33,044 nt of DNA from CAZJAT01 sp964544145 (GTDB lineage Bacteria; Hydrothermota; 32-111), in assembly GCA_964544145.1 (NCBI GenBank), contig CAZJAT010000019.1:1-33044 (forward strand), in the 5' to 3' direction. The translations under genes and the position numbers were made by a program. Below are positions 9,014 to 17,624 of this stretch, piece by piece; position 1 is the stretch's first letter; every line of letters starts with the position of its first letter. A model generated the notes under the pieces. It searched no databases. It saw nothing but the letters and a program-made list of their open reading frames with translations, and was not told the DNA's origin.

Positions 9014-9957
9014 TTTTTCTCCTTTATTTGTTTTTTTTCAAAAATAAACATAATGCCACCTATCAAACTTACTAATGTAATCAATATAAAAAATGTTATT
9101 GAAAGTGAAAATGCCTGTTCTTTCATACCTATACCAAAAAAGGTTATATATGCCCAGTCACGGAGGCCTATACCGTTTATGGTTACAGGTATCATTGAAA
9201 TTATTGATATTAGAGGTACATATATAAGCAAATCAAGAAATGTGATGTCAAGCATCTGGGATCTTACAATAAAATAATTGGCAAGGACAAAAAGAAGCTG
9301 TATGGATATTGAAAGAATCAGATTGGTGAAAAACATCTGCGGATGTTTTCTCATCGTCCTAAGTGATGAATAGAGATTGTTTGCTTTTTCTCCTAAATGA
9401 AGCCATGTTATTTTTGCAATAAATCTGCTTAATATGCTATATACACGTTCATTCCATATTGCAATGACAAAGATAATTGATATCAAACCTCCTCCGCCTG
9501 AAACATAGTAAAAATACTGCACATCAATAATACGGAAGAATATCAAGGGGATAATTGTTACATATATTATTATACCAAGCAATCCTATCCAGCGTTCAAG
9601 AATAATAGTTGAAATAACATCTGCAATTTTCTTCTTATCTGTAGCCACATATGCGCCTCTGATAAAATCCATACCCACAGTTGAAGGGAGAAAATTATTG
9701 AAAAAGAAAGCTATCATATATATACGGAATGCTTTAAACAACGATATGCTGAAGCCATACACCTTTAGAATCTGATGCCATCTCAATGAAATAATAAATG
9801 ACAGTATAAGCATAAATATTGCTGCAAATATTAGATCAGTTATATTTGAACTTAGAATAATACTAAATGATTTGCTGATTTCCAGTTTGCTGAAGATAAA
9901 TAACAGTATGCCTGCTGTTACAGCTATCCGAAGAAGTGTGAAAAGTGTTTTCTTCAT
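9010..9957 (-). CDS. Integral membrane protein of the LPG-synthase TM / UPF0104 family
   Basis: 315 aa, almost entirely hydrophobic, with about seven or eight predicted membrane helices. The conserved stretch FFFNNFLPSTVGMDFIRG (residues about 84-101) is the hallmark of the AglD/MprF-type flippase domain (N-x-F-LP-S-x-G-x-D-x-x-R). Relatives act in lipid flipping or glycosyl-lipid transfer; there is no C-terminal aminoacyl-transferase domain here, so it is not a full MprF. First gene of an operon with the two M16 peptidases, with 4-nt overlaps. No Shine-Dalgarno sequence is visible, and the promoter lies so close that the transcript may be leaderless. Confidence 0.82.
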   Translation of the reverse strand: MKKTLFTLLRIAVTAGILLFIFSKLEISKSFSIILSSNITDLIFAAIFMLILSFIISLRWHQILKVYGFSISLFKAFRIYMIAFFFNNFLPSTVGMDFIRGAYVATDKKKIADVISTIILERWIGLLGIIIYVTIIPLIFFRIIDVQYFYYVSGGGGLISIIFVIAIWNERVYSILSRFIAKITWLHLGEKANNLYSSLRTMRKHPQMFFTNLILSISIQLLFVLANYFIVRSQMLDITFLDLLIYVPLISIISMIPVTINGIGLRDWAYITFFGIGMKEQAFSLSITFFILITLVSLIGGIMFIFEKKQIKEKK

Positions 9958-9965
9958 AATTAAAT

Positions 9966-9993
9966 ATAATAATTAATAATCCTGCAATGTCAA
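9966..9993 (-). promoter_or_regulatory. Candidate promoter of the LPG-TM/M16 operon, possibly leaderless
   Basis: On the minus strand TTGACA (9993-9988), a 16-nt spacer and TATTAT (9971-9966). The -10 ends 8 nt before the ATG at 9957, so transcription would begin at or within a few bases of the start codon. No ribosome binding site is present. Confidence 0.5.
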
Positions 9994-10006
9994 CCTGGGT
10001 ATGGGA

Positions 10007-11920
10007 CTAATCCAATTCCGGCTTTTCCTCTACAAGCTGATTCCACTTTTCATATAGACAATCCAATTTGCCCCCAATTTCCTTTTCCCTCTGTCTCAGC
10101 AATTTTACTTTTTGCGGATCTTTACGGTAAAGAGAAACATCCTTGAGCATATTGAATATTTCTTCCCTCTCAATTTCATATGCGGATATCTGCTTCTCTG
10201 TATTTCCAATTTCTCTGTTTACTGAAATGCGTTTGTTTATAAGATCTTGCCTATTTTCCTTTCTGGCCCTCACCGGATTGTTCGGTTCTGATGTTATTGA
10301 TATCCTATTCTCTTTCTGTTCATAATTATCTCTATACTCTCCGGAGGCAATCAAATCATTATAATCACCATAATGGATGTTCAGCTTTCCATTTTCTATT
10401 GCCCACATTTCATCCGCATGTACTGCTCTGAGCAGATATTCATTATGAGAAACAATAATAAAACCGCATTTCAAACCTTCCAGCCATTTTATAAATATAT
10501 CTATTGTATCAATATCAAGATAATTAGTCGGTTCATCCAGAACAACAAAATTGAATTTTGAGATGAACAATCTGCACATATATAGCCGCACCTTTTCTCC
10601 GCCTGACAGAACCCCCACAGGTTTATCATAATCATCAGCATTAAACAGCATCATACCCAGAAGTGATTTGGCGCGGAATTCATTGGGTTCAAGATGCTGT
10701 ATAAATGAAAGAACTGTATCGTCTGAAGGCAGTTGAGAAATTCTGTCAAAATCAAAGAAAAGCATATTGAGGCCATCATTATATTCAAGATTCCCCGCAT
10801 ATTCATCATCATTCTGTGCAAGTATTCTCACCAAGGTTGATTTCCCTATACCATTCTTTCCTATAAGAAATATCTTCTTCTGCGGTGCAATATCAAGACT
10901 CAGATTAGACAGTATCTGTTTTTTATTATAAGCTTTTTCTATGATATTTCCCTTAATTCCCTTTCTCGATCTCAATATTTCCACATTATGATAGGAGAAT
11001 TTCACATCCTTTTCGTAGATAATTTGTATACCCTTCATCTTATCTCTCACTTTTGAGAGCACCTTTTCGCGGGAATGAGCCATTGCCACTTTTGTGTTCT
11101 TTGCTTTCCATTTATTAATAAATGCAATAAGCTGTCTTTCCTCTTCCTTTAAATTCTTTAATTCCATCTCCATTTTCTCGGTAAACTTCTTTTTCTCTTC
11201 TTTATAAAAGGTGTAATTGCCCTTATATGATATAAGTTTTGTGCCTGAAAGCTCAACTGTTTTCATACATATAGCATCAAGAAATGCTCTGTCATGTGAC
11301 ACAATAACTGCGGATTTGTTTGTTGACTGCAAAAATGCCTCAAGCCATTTAATAGAAGGCAGGTCAAGATGATTGGTCGGTTCATCCAGAAGAAGCATAT
11401 TATTATCTTCCAGTAATATCTTTGCAAGCATCAGCCTCATCTTAAAGCCATATGAAAGTGCATGTACTGATTTATTCATATGCTCTGCAAAACCCAGCGC
11501 TGAAAGCATTCTATAAGCTCTTTCATTAAGAGAATATCCCTCCATATGCCTGTATTCTTCCTCATAGAGGGATAATCTGTTTAACGTGGCAAAATCGGGT
11601 TTATTCATATTTTCAATTTTCTTCATTAAGTCATTATATTTATAGTAATAGTCAATATTGTTCAGCAGAAATTCCACAGGCATAAGAATTGATTCTTCAA
11701 TCTTCATTTCCTGCTTCAAATAACCAATTCTTGATGAACCTGTCTTTATTATATCACCCTGAAAATCTCTCATTTCCCCTGCTATCATATTGAATAATGT
11801 AGTCTTTCCGCTTCCATTGCGTCCGACAAGCGCAGTTTTGCCATCCTCAAATACTGTATTTGCTTCATTAAAAATTGTTGTTATTCCATGTGAAAATGTG
11901 AGATTATTGATTGTTATCAT
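10007..11920 (-). CDS. ABC-F family ATPase (ribosome-associated type)
   Basis: 637 aa with two complete ABC cassettes and no membrane helices. First cassette: Walker A GRNGSGKTT (33-41), signature LSYGF (155-159), Walker B LLLDEPTNHLD (176-186). Second: GKNGIGKST (354-362), LSGGEKVRL (438-446), VVLDEPTNYLD (459-469). A charged inter-domain linker (about 240-300) corresponds to the P-site tRNA interaction motif, and the last 80 residues look like the C-terminal coiled coil of Uup/YdiF-type members. ABC-F proteins act on the ribosome in translation fidelity, release from stalling or antibiotic resistance; which subfamily this is cannot be told. It overlaps the upstream UbiA gene by 4 nt (ATGA) and appears to be the last gene of that operon. 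No terminator hairpin is visible after it. Confidence 0.93.
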   Translation of the reverse strand: MITINNLTFSHGITTIFNEANTVFEDGKTALVGRNGSGKTTLFNMIAGEMRDFQGDIIKTGSSRIGYLKQEMKIEESILMPVEFLLNNIDYYYKYNDLMKKIENMNKPDFATLNRLSLYEEEYRHMEGYSLNERAYRMLSALGFAEHMNKSVHALSYGFKMRLMLAKILLEDNNMLLLDEPTNHLDLPSIKWLEAFLQSTNKSAVIVSHDRAFLDAICMKTVELSGTKLISYKGNYTFYKEEKKKFTEKMEMELKNLKEEERQLIAFINKWKAKNTKVAMAHSREKVLSKVRDKMKGIQIIYEKDVKFSYHNVEILRSRKGIKGNIIEKAYNKKQILSNLSLDIAPQKKIFLIGKNGIGKSTLVRILAQNDDEYAGNLEYNDGLNMLFFDFDRISQLPSDDTVLSFIQHLEPNEFRAKSLLGMMLFNADDYDKPVGVLSGGEKVRLYMCRLFISKFNFVVLDEPTNYLDIDTIDIFIKWLEGLKCGFIIVSHNEYLLRAVHADEMWAIENGKLNIHYGDYNDLIASGEYRDNYEQKENRISITSEPNNPVRARKENRQDLINKRISVNREIGNTEKQISAYEIEREEIFNMLKDVSLYRKDPQKVKLLRQREKEIGGKLDCLYEKWNQLVEEKPELD

Positions 11921-12813
11921 AATAGTATGCGGTAAATGCCTATGTGAATAAGCATATATATTTCAAGCACCAATGCTTCAATAAGGTAGATAGACCTGTA
12001 TAGTGTTCTGAAAGAAACAGAATCCCGGGTCCTGAATGAATGTATCCTATTTACAAATTTAACTGAATGCACAATGGCGCCTGGAATGAATATCATGCTG
12101 ATCCAAAGTGGAATAATATTTAAAATACCAAGCAATGTGAAATATACAGGTGCTGCAATAAAAAACACTGTTGAAAGAATAAATGTAAATTTGGGACCCT
12201 TTTGTACAGCTAATGTCCGTATTTCAGTACTCCTGTCTATCTCATAATCCATTGTCATATGATTGAGATGACCCGCTATCTCCGTTAATCCGAAAAAAAC
12301 GGAAAATAACACGCATCTGTAATCTGCATATCCATTCAGATAGCTGCCGACCAAAAAGAGAAAAGGCATTGTTATCATATCAAAGAAATAGGGTAAAAAT
12401 CTCCCTCTCTTTAACATAACAATGGGATGCGTGTACATGGTCCATGACAGCATTAGAAGCACAAGAATAAGCGCCATCTTCAAATTAACAAAAACAGATA
12501 ACACCACACTTCCTGCAAAAAACACTACAGAGACCCAGAATATAAAATGCTTATTAATTCCCCTGAATTTCTGCTTGAATTTTTTGTTCTCATCCTGCAT
12601 ATCCTCATCAAATGTAGCATAATTATTATAACTGAGAACCTGAAACAGAAAACATATAACTGCTCCCGCGCCGAGTAAACCCTTTAATGTGAAATTCATT
12701 GAACCCGAAAGATATGCAGAGAATGTAAACCCTGCAACAGTCATTGCAAAATGCTCCATTGTCTCAAAAGGTCTTACTGCATATATGAATGACCTAACAT
12801 AATTTCTAATCAT
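11917..12813 (-). CDS. UbiA-family prenyltransferase
   Basis: 298 aa polytopic membrane protein. Two Asp-rich loops typical of the UbiA superfamily are present: an N-terminal one, YNNYATFDEDMQDE (about 62-75), corresponding to NDxxDxxxD, and a second, DYEIDRSTEIRTLAVQKG (from about 189). These bind Mg2+ and the prenyl diphosphate. The enzyme should transfer an isoprenoid chain to an acceptor in the inner membrane. The acceptor (quinone precursor, lipid or other) is unknown; no other quinone-pathway gene is visible nearby. It overlaps the FAD dehydrogenase gene by 8 nt and the ABC-F gene by 4 nt, so all three are probably translated together. Confidence 0.85.
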   Translation of the reverse strand: MIRNYVRSFIYAVRPFETMEHFAMTVAGFTFSAYLSGSMNFTLKGLLGAGAVICFLFQVLSYNNYATFDEDMQDENKKFKQKFRGINKHFIFWVSVVFFAGSVVLSVFVNLKMALILVLLMLSWTMYTHPIVMLKRGRFLPYFFDMITMPFLFLVGSYLNGYADYRCVLFSVFFGLTEIAGHLNHMTMDYEIDRSTEIRTLAVQKGPKFTFILSTVFFIAAPVYFTLLGILNIIPLWISMIFIPGAIVHSVKFVNRIHSFRTRDSVSFRTLYRSIYLIEALVLEIYMLIHIGIYRILL

Positions 12814-14131
12814 TTTTTAACATACCTTTTGCTGCTATCATACCTGATATTGCAGCACCCACTATACCTCTTGATTTACCTGCTCCATCGCCGCCAAGGA
12901 AAATATTGCTGACAGTAGACTGCATATATTTATCTGTCTTGTACTTTAAAGAATAGAATTTTATTTCCGGTGCATAAATGAGATTTTCTTCCTTTAATAT
13001 TGTGTTATCAAAAATCTTATTTAAACGAATAAGCCCTTCTTTCAATGATTTCACTATCTTATATGGATATGCCATTCTAATATCCCCGGGGGTTACCAGT
13101 TTCTCCGGCAGAAGAGTAGGATGTAATTTATTATACCATCTGTCTGCATCAAAGAATGTTTCTGTTTTGCTTCTCTTCTCATCAAGGAAATCTCCTATCC
13201 TCTGTACAATGGGTTTCCCGTTTCCAAGTATATTCGTTGCGGAAGCAATCAACCGTCCAAAGAGAAACGGGTCAGTCAAAGGTTCTGTCAATTCAATTGT
13301 ATTAAGCAATGCAAAATTTGTGTTTTCCGTTTTCTTATTCTTCAATGCATCACCATTTATAAGTTCAAATTCATCATAATGTTCTATGCGTATCCTCCCT
13401 CCGGGATTTGTGCAGAATGTTCTTACAAGAGTATTGTATTTAGTTATTATATGAAATTTCGGATCATAGAGAAAATCAGTGATAGGATAATCCTTTCTTT
13501 TCAATTCCATCCGTATACCCACATCAATACGTTTCCCATTACTAAATTCAATCCCTGTTTTTCTGGATATATTACGCAGCCATTTAGACCCATTTCTGCC
13601 GGGCGCCAATAGCAGATATTCAGAGGATAATTCCCGATTCTCAGAATGAAGGATTATGGTTTCATTTTTTTTCTCAATAGTTGAAATATGTGTCATTAAT
13701 GAAAATTCAACTCCATTATCCTCCAGATATGATCTCATTTTCTTTATCATCTTTTTTGACATATCAGTTCCAATATGTCTCTGTTTTGCAGGTATTAGTT
13801 TAACATCATTCCGCTGAGCTCTGTCTATCCACTCCTGATACATATCAGGATTTGTTCCGAACAATTCAATGGGTGCGCCAAAATCAATAAAAATATTATC
13901 AATCATATCAATATATTCATCTGCCTCAGATTCATTCAACTGCAATTCATTCAAATCCATTCCAATCTTACTGGTAAGATTCAGTTTGCAATCATTGAGC
14001 AGTCCGCCCGAAGGAAATGCATTTTCATCAATAATTATTATACCTCTTTGACCATGCTTAATCAGTTCATATGCGCAGAATAATCCCGCAGGACCACTGC
14101 CTATTATAGCTGTTTTATAATGCTTTTTCAT
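12806..14131 (-). CDS. FAD-dependent dehydrogenase (COG2509-like)
   Basis: 441 aa. The N-terminus TAIIGSGPAGLFCAYELI is a dinucleotide-binding GxGxxG fold for FAD, and the C-terminus FLGGDGAGKSRGIVGAAISG is the second FAD contact typical of this family. The central RTFCTNPGGRI matches the RTFCxxPGG motif of uncharacterised COG2509 proteins. The enzyme is probably a cytosolic oxidoreductase with unknown substrate. It overlaps the upstream alcohol dehydrogenase by 17 nt and the downstream prenyltransferase by 8 nt. A role in reducing a prenylated product is tempting from context (compare geranylgeranyl reductases, also FAD enzymes) but is only an inference. Confidence 0.85.
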   Translation of the reverse strand: MKKHYKTAIIGSGPAGLFCAYELIKHGQRGIIIIDENAFPSGGLLNDCKLNLTSKIGMDLNELQLNESEADEYIDMIDNIFIDFGAPIELFGTNPDMYQEWIDRAQRNDVKLIPAKQRHIGTDMSKKMIKKMRSYLEDNGVEFSLMTHISTIEKKNETIILHSENRELSSEYLLLAPGRNGSKWLRNISRKTGIEFSNGKRIDVGIRMELKRKDYPITDFLYDPKFHIITKYNTLVRTFCTNPGGRIRIEHYDEFELINGDALKNKKTENTNFALLNTIELTEPLTDPFLFGRLIASATNILGNGKPIVQRIGDFLDEKRSKTETFFDADRWYNKLHPTLLPEKLVTPGDIRMAYPYKIVKSLKEGLIRLNKIFDNTILKEENLIYAPEIKFYSLKYKTDKYMQSTVSNIFLGGDGAGKSRGIVGAAISGMIAAKGMLKND

Positions 14132-15254
14132 AAATATTCTTTATATATTCCTCTTTCATTTCTATACCTCTGCGATTTGCAATTTCTATTACACTTTCAA
14201 TCAGCTTACTGCTAATAAAATCTATACCCGCTTCTTTGAGACGGACAGGTGCTCCCAATGATTTAAAATACGATTCAATATCATTTATAACGATATCTGC
14301 ATCTGCATATTTTTTCCTGAACACTTCATTGCCCAGGATGATTATTCTCTTTGAGAGACATTCTCTGTTCTGCCTTAGCCATGCCGGAATAATAATGGAT
14401 AATGATGCCCCATGAGGTGTATTAAAAAAAGCAGATAATGAATGTGCCAGCATATGATTTTCAAATGAGTATTTTCCTATGCCTGCAGTCAAAATACCAT
14501 TCAGGGCAATTGTAGAAGCCCACATCATATTGCTTCTTGCATTAATGTCAAATGCATTATCCTTTAATGCATTCATTGAATCAATAACTGTCCCTATTAC
14601 TGCAAATACCAATTTATTCTGTATGGGCGTATCATCATCACTCTTTGTGAAATAACCCTCTATTGAATGCGCAATAATATCTACTGCTGAATATGCAGTA
14701 TATTCCTTTGAAACTGTCATCGTTAATTCCGGGTCAAGTATTGAAAATTGTGGATACATCTGATAATGACCTATGCCCACTTTTTCATTTAACTCTTCAT
14801 TGGTAATTACTGAAATCGGATTCATTTCACTGCCAGTTGCAGCTATGGTGAGCAGTGTCCCCAGCGGTAATGCTGAAGAGGGTTTTGCTTTACCTGCAAA
14901 GAAATCCCACACATCACCATCATAATGAGTCCCTATTGAAATTGCCTTTGCAGTATCAATGACAGAACCGCCTCCTGCTGCAAGTATAAAACGTATATCA
15001 TTGCTCCTTGCCACTGAAATACCGTCACGCACCTTGTTCAACTCCGGATTTGATTTGACTCCTTCTAAATGTATGATATCTCTATTATGAAGAATTTCTA
15101 TAATCCTTTCATACACACCGCTTTCCCTTATACTCTTCTGTCCCGTGACAAGCAGAATATTGCCTTCAAAATTATCTGCTGCTTTTTTGAGATTCTGTAT
15201 TGAACCCGGTCCGAATATAATCTGTACAGGATTATAATAGATAAAATTCTTCAT
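14115..15254 (-). CDS. Iron-type (group III) alcohol dehydrogenase, butanol dehydrogenase-like
   Basis: 379 aa, normal length for the family. N-terminal FGPGSI and the GGGSVIDTAKAI motif (94-105) bind NAD(P)H. The metal site is complete: D192 and H196 in AVDIIAHSIEG, H267 in ENHMLAH, and H281 in NTPHG, with H271 as the additional conserved histidine. Spacing is as in E. coli FucO (H-x3-H-x9-HG). It should interconvert alcohols and aldehydes; Fe2+ or Zn2+ is usual. The start has GGAGC upstream. It lies 24 nt after the lipoprotein gene and overlaps the FAD dehydrogenase by 17 nt. It is not a glycerol-1-phosphate dehydrogenase by motif. Confidence 0.93.
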   Translation of the reverse strand: MKNFIYYNPVQIIFGPGSIQNLKKAADNFEGNILLVTGQKSIRESGVYERIIEILHNRDIIHLEGVKSNPELNKVRDGISVARSNDIRFILAAGGGSVIDTAKAISIGTHYDGDVWDFFAGKAKPSSALPLGTLLTIAATGSEMNPISVITNEELNEKVGIGHYQMYPQFSILDPELTMTVSKEYTAYSAVDIIAHSIEGYFTKSDDDTPIQNKLVFAVIGTVIDSMNALKDNAFDINARSNMMWASTIALNGILTAGIGKYSFENHMLAHSLSAFFNTPHGASLSIIIPAWLRQNRECLSKRIIILGNEVFRKKYADADIVINDIESYFKSLGAPVRLKEAGIDFISSKLIESVIEIANRRGIEMKEEYIKNIYEKAL

Positions 15255-15278
15255 TTTTGCTCCAAGATATTTAGATGT

Positions 15279-15761
15279 TCAAAATATACTGTACTGACCT
15301 TTAACAGTAATATATATTGTTATCTCAGTATAGTCAAAGGGAGAACCTGCACTGAGATTTTCAATACCTATAACAATATATTCATTATGAAGCTGCTCCT
15401 TTAATAATTCGCTCTCTGCTTCACCCGAAACCGTGTCATCAGAAATTCCCAGATGCAGGTCTATCAATTCCTCATCATTGTCATTCTTGACATTATCAAC
15501 AAGGGAGTCAGCGGAAATATACATGGCAATATCAGTGGCAAATCCGCCTTTACTCACTTCATAATGGATTATCACATCAGAATATTCTATCTTTTCATCC
15601 CTTGCATCTTCAGGTATTTCAATAGCAGCTTCTATATATACACCATATGTATTGGGTATTTTGACAGTAAACTCTTCCGTATCTGTTGAGAATGCAATAC
15701 TGCATGCAGAAATAGAAATCAATATGCAAACAAATACAATATAAAATATTCTTCTAATCAT
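15279..15761 (-). CDS. Small putative lipoprotein of the exporter operon
   Basis: 160 aa from ATG 15761, which follows AGAAGGAT by a few bases; a TTG five codons upstream (15776) is a weaker alternative that overlaps the previous gene. The N-terminus has two arginines, a hydrophobic stretch and a lipobox ISAC with C20 as the lipidation site. The rest is acidic and predicted mostly beta-strand, with no family recognised. It is the last gene of the ABC exporter operon, directly after the barrel gene, so it may be an accessory or cargo of that system. Function unknown. Confidence 0.75.
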   Translation of the reverse strand: MIRRIFYIVFVCILISISACSIAFSTDTEEFTVKIPNTYGVYIEAAIEIPEDARDEKIEYSDVIIHYEVSKGGFATDIAMYISADSLVDNVKNDNDEELIDLHLGISDDTVSGEAESELLKEQLHNEYIVIGIENLSAGSPFDYTEITIYITVKGQYSIF

Positions 15762-15772
15762 ATTTATCCTTC

Positions 15773-16906
15773 TCAATATAGAAATTTAAGATTAAAATTA
15801 TACACAGGCGGTAATCCCGAAAAATCCTGATTATCATCTCCATTAAAGAATGTCATTGAAAAACATGCACATAGATAATCGCGGGGCTGATAGTTTATAT
15901 TGAACAGAGCAAGGGAGCTTCTGTCCTCCATGTTTGTGAAGAATAATGCCTCTCCGCTAAGTTTCTCCCCTTTATTAATTCCAATTATTGGTATTAAATA
16001 GTGTTTTCCAATAAGATAATCATCATTCAGATATCTCAGAAGCAGATCTGAGAATGTATACTGCGGACTCCTTCCATCGGAATAATAGATATATTCCAAT
16101 GATGTATAAACAAAATCATAGAATGTATAATCAATACCTGCAATAATATAATAATGTGAATTCTCAAGATTCATTGAATCCATATTATAAAAATAATCAG
16201 CTTCAGCCCAAAGGCCCGGCCCCCATAAATCAGTTACTGCATTCATTCCAATCAATGCATATTCCGTTGTATCTGTATTGAATATCAAGCCATTAAGCAT
16301 TCTTTCTGACTTAAACAGATGAGCTGCACATATTGAATATGTGAAGTAATTATTTATATTCTCAAAGAGAACACCCTGTTTTGTCTTCTTATATTCCGGA
16401 TTATCCTGATAAATAAATGACACTGTATTATCCCCAAATGAATATGCCGCACTTAATCCCCAAATACCCTCGCGTATATAAAAATAATCCATTGGTGTTT
16501 CATTCCCATAAATATCCGCCGGAGCATATGTCTGTGATATACCCCATTTCATAGGGAATTTACCCAATTTAACATTGATTCCTTTCCAGAATATGGATAT
16601 ATAGGCATGACTAAGAGTCATTGAATTGGCCAGCTGATAATAACTGGGAAGCATATCCCTCAGATAATCAGGCATATTGCTGGGATAGGGTATGGTGAAT
16701 CGCGGATTTCCGATATAATACTGCCCTATACCCTGCAGATAGAAAGAAGCCAACCCCCTGTCTTCTGCAAAACCTATTATAAGTCTGTTCTCATTGTAAT
16801 AATTTACTGTCTGAAAATAGTAATAATTATAATCAAATTGACCATTAATCTGCAGACCTGCTATCAGTTCAGGCAGAATAATAAAAACAAATATAATTTT
16901 TTTCAT
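15773..16906 (-). CDS. Predicted outer-membrane beta-barrel protein of the exporter operon
   Basis: 377 aa with a signal peptide (MKKIIFVFIILPELIAG) and, after it, many alternating aromatic/polar strands rich in Y, F and G, ending in an aromatic residue (NFNLKFLY), a common barrel insertion signal. The KLGKFPMKWG segment followed by a conserved-looking YAPADIYG resembles strands of porin-like DUF1302-type proteins, but the assignment is not firm. The start overlaps the LolA-like gene (ATGA). Its place directly after a LolA-like protein and an ABC exporter suggests it is the outer-membrane component or acceptor of that pathway. Confidence 0.78.
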   Translation of the reverse strand: MKKIIFVFIILPELIAGLQINGQFDYNYYYFQTVNYYNENRLIIGFAEDRGLASFYLQGIGQYYIGNPRFTIPYPSNMPDYLRDMLPSYYQLANSMTLSHAYISIFWKGINVKLGKFPMKWGISQTYAPADIYGNETPMDYFYIREGIWGLSAAYSFGDNTVSFIYQDNPEYKKTKQGVLFENINNYFTYSICAAHLFKSERMLNGLIFNTDTTEYALIGMNAVTDLWGPGLWAEADYFYNMDSMNLENSHYYIIAGIDYTFYDFVYTSLEYIYYSDGRSPQYTFSDLLLRYLNDDYLIGKHYLIPIIGINKGEKLSGEALFFTNMEDRSSLALFNINYQPRDYLCACFSMTFFNGDDNQDFSGLPPVYNFNLKFLY

Positions 16907-17622
16907 CTTTCTAAATAAGCCTTCTGGAAATATGACTCCGGCAAGCCTGCATTCAGGCTGATATCATCATACAGGATCTCTGTTGTGCTGCCCTGCTTTA
17001 ACTGGTCCACCATATTCATCCTTGTCGGTATATATTTTCCATTAATGTGTTTATAATCACTTATATAAAATTCCTTCAAGAGCTTGCCTGTTGATGAGTA
17101 TATTTCCTCCTTCACGGGTAGAAATATCTCTTTTGCAATATATTCCATTTTCATCTTATAAGGAGCATCGGGTGATTTTGCTGTTAATTTAATAATATAC
17201 AGTGTGTCATCTTCCAATAATTCCATTGAGTATAATTCACTTGTCTCTCTGTTTTCAGCCATATCCTCATATGAAAAATCAGATCCCATAAACCCCTCTT
17301 TAAGCATATGACCCTTTATGCGTATTGATTGACCTGCTGACGGTATATATAACCACATCTGATCATTCTTTTTCATGAATCTATTTATATGACCAGATGT
17401 TGACGCAGTTATCTCAATAAGAATATTCTCTTCGTCTTTCATATATATATCCATTGTCATACTGCGTTCTTCACCATCCTCCATGACATTCATTGTTGCT
17501 GTCATTTTCATATCTTTATATACCATATTATTGTCAACCTTATCTATTATATCATCAACACTTAAAGCATTGATAATTAATACTGTAATAATTAAAGGTA
17601 AAATCAATATTATCTTTTTCAT
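16903..17622 (-). CDS. LolA-like outer membrane lipoprotein-sorting protein (TP0789 type)
   Basis: 239 aa with a signal peptide (MKKIILILPLIITVLIINALS). The body shows the DIIDKVDNNMVYKDMKMTAT opening, then YMKDEENILIEIT, MWLYIPSAGQSIRIKG and the GSDFSYEDMAEN stretch. These are typical of the TP0789-like outer membrane lipoprotein-sorting family (COG2834), which has the half-barrel LolA fold. It should be a periplasmic carrier of hydrophobic cargo (lipoprotein or lipid). GGGAGT lies 5 nt before the ATG. It is 2 nt from the preceding permease and overlaps the barrel gene, so exporter, carrier and barrel are made as a unit. Confidence 0.87.
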   Translation of the reverse strand: MKKIILILPLIITVLIINALSVDDIIDKVDNNMVYKDMKMTATMNVMEDGEERSMTMDIYMKDEENILIEITASTSGHINRFMKKNDQMWLYIPSAGQSIRIKGHMLKEGFMGSDFSYEDMAENRETSELYSMELLEDDTLYIIKLTAKSPDAPYKMKMEYIAKEIFLPVKEEIYSSTGKLLKEFYISDYKHINGKYIPTRMNMVDQLKQGSTTEILYDDISLNAGLPESYFQKAYLER

Positions 17623-17624
17623 TT

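Noticed and set aside
14115..15254. Possible glycerol-1-phosphate dehydrogenase (archaeal-type lipid synthesis with UbiA and an FAD reductase)
   Set aside because: The motifs (GGGSVIDTAKAI, H-x3-H-x9-HG) are those of group III alcohol dehydrogenases of the butanol dehydrogenase/FucO type, not of G1P dehydrogenase.
16211..16221. AAGGCCCGGCC matching part of the 25-bp inverted repeat
   Set aside because: Only 11 nt, inside a coding region (Gly-Pro-Gly codons of the barrel gene) and without the rest of the arm; chance match.
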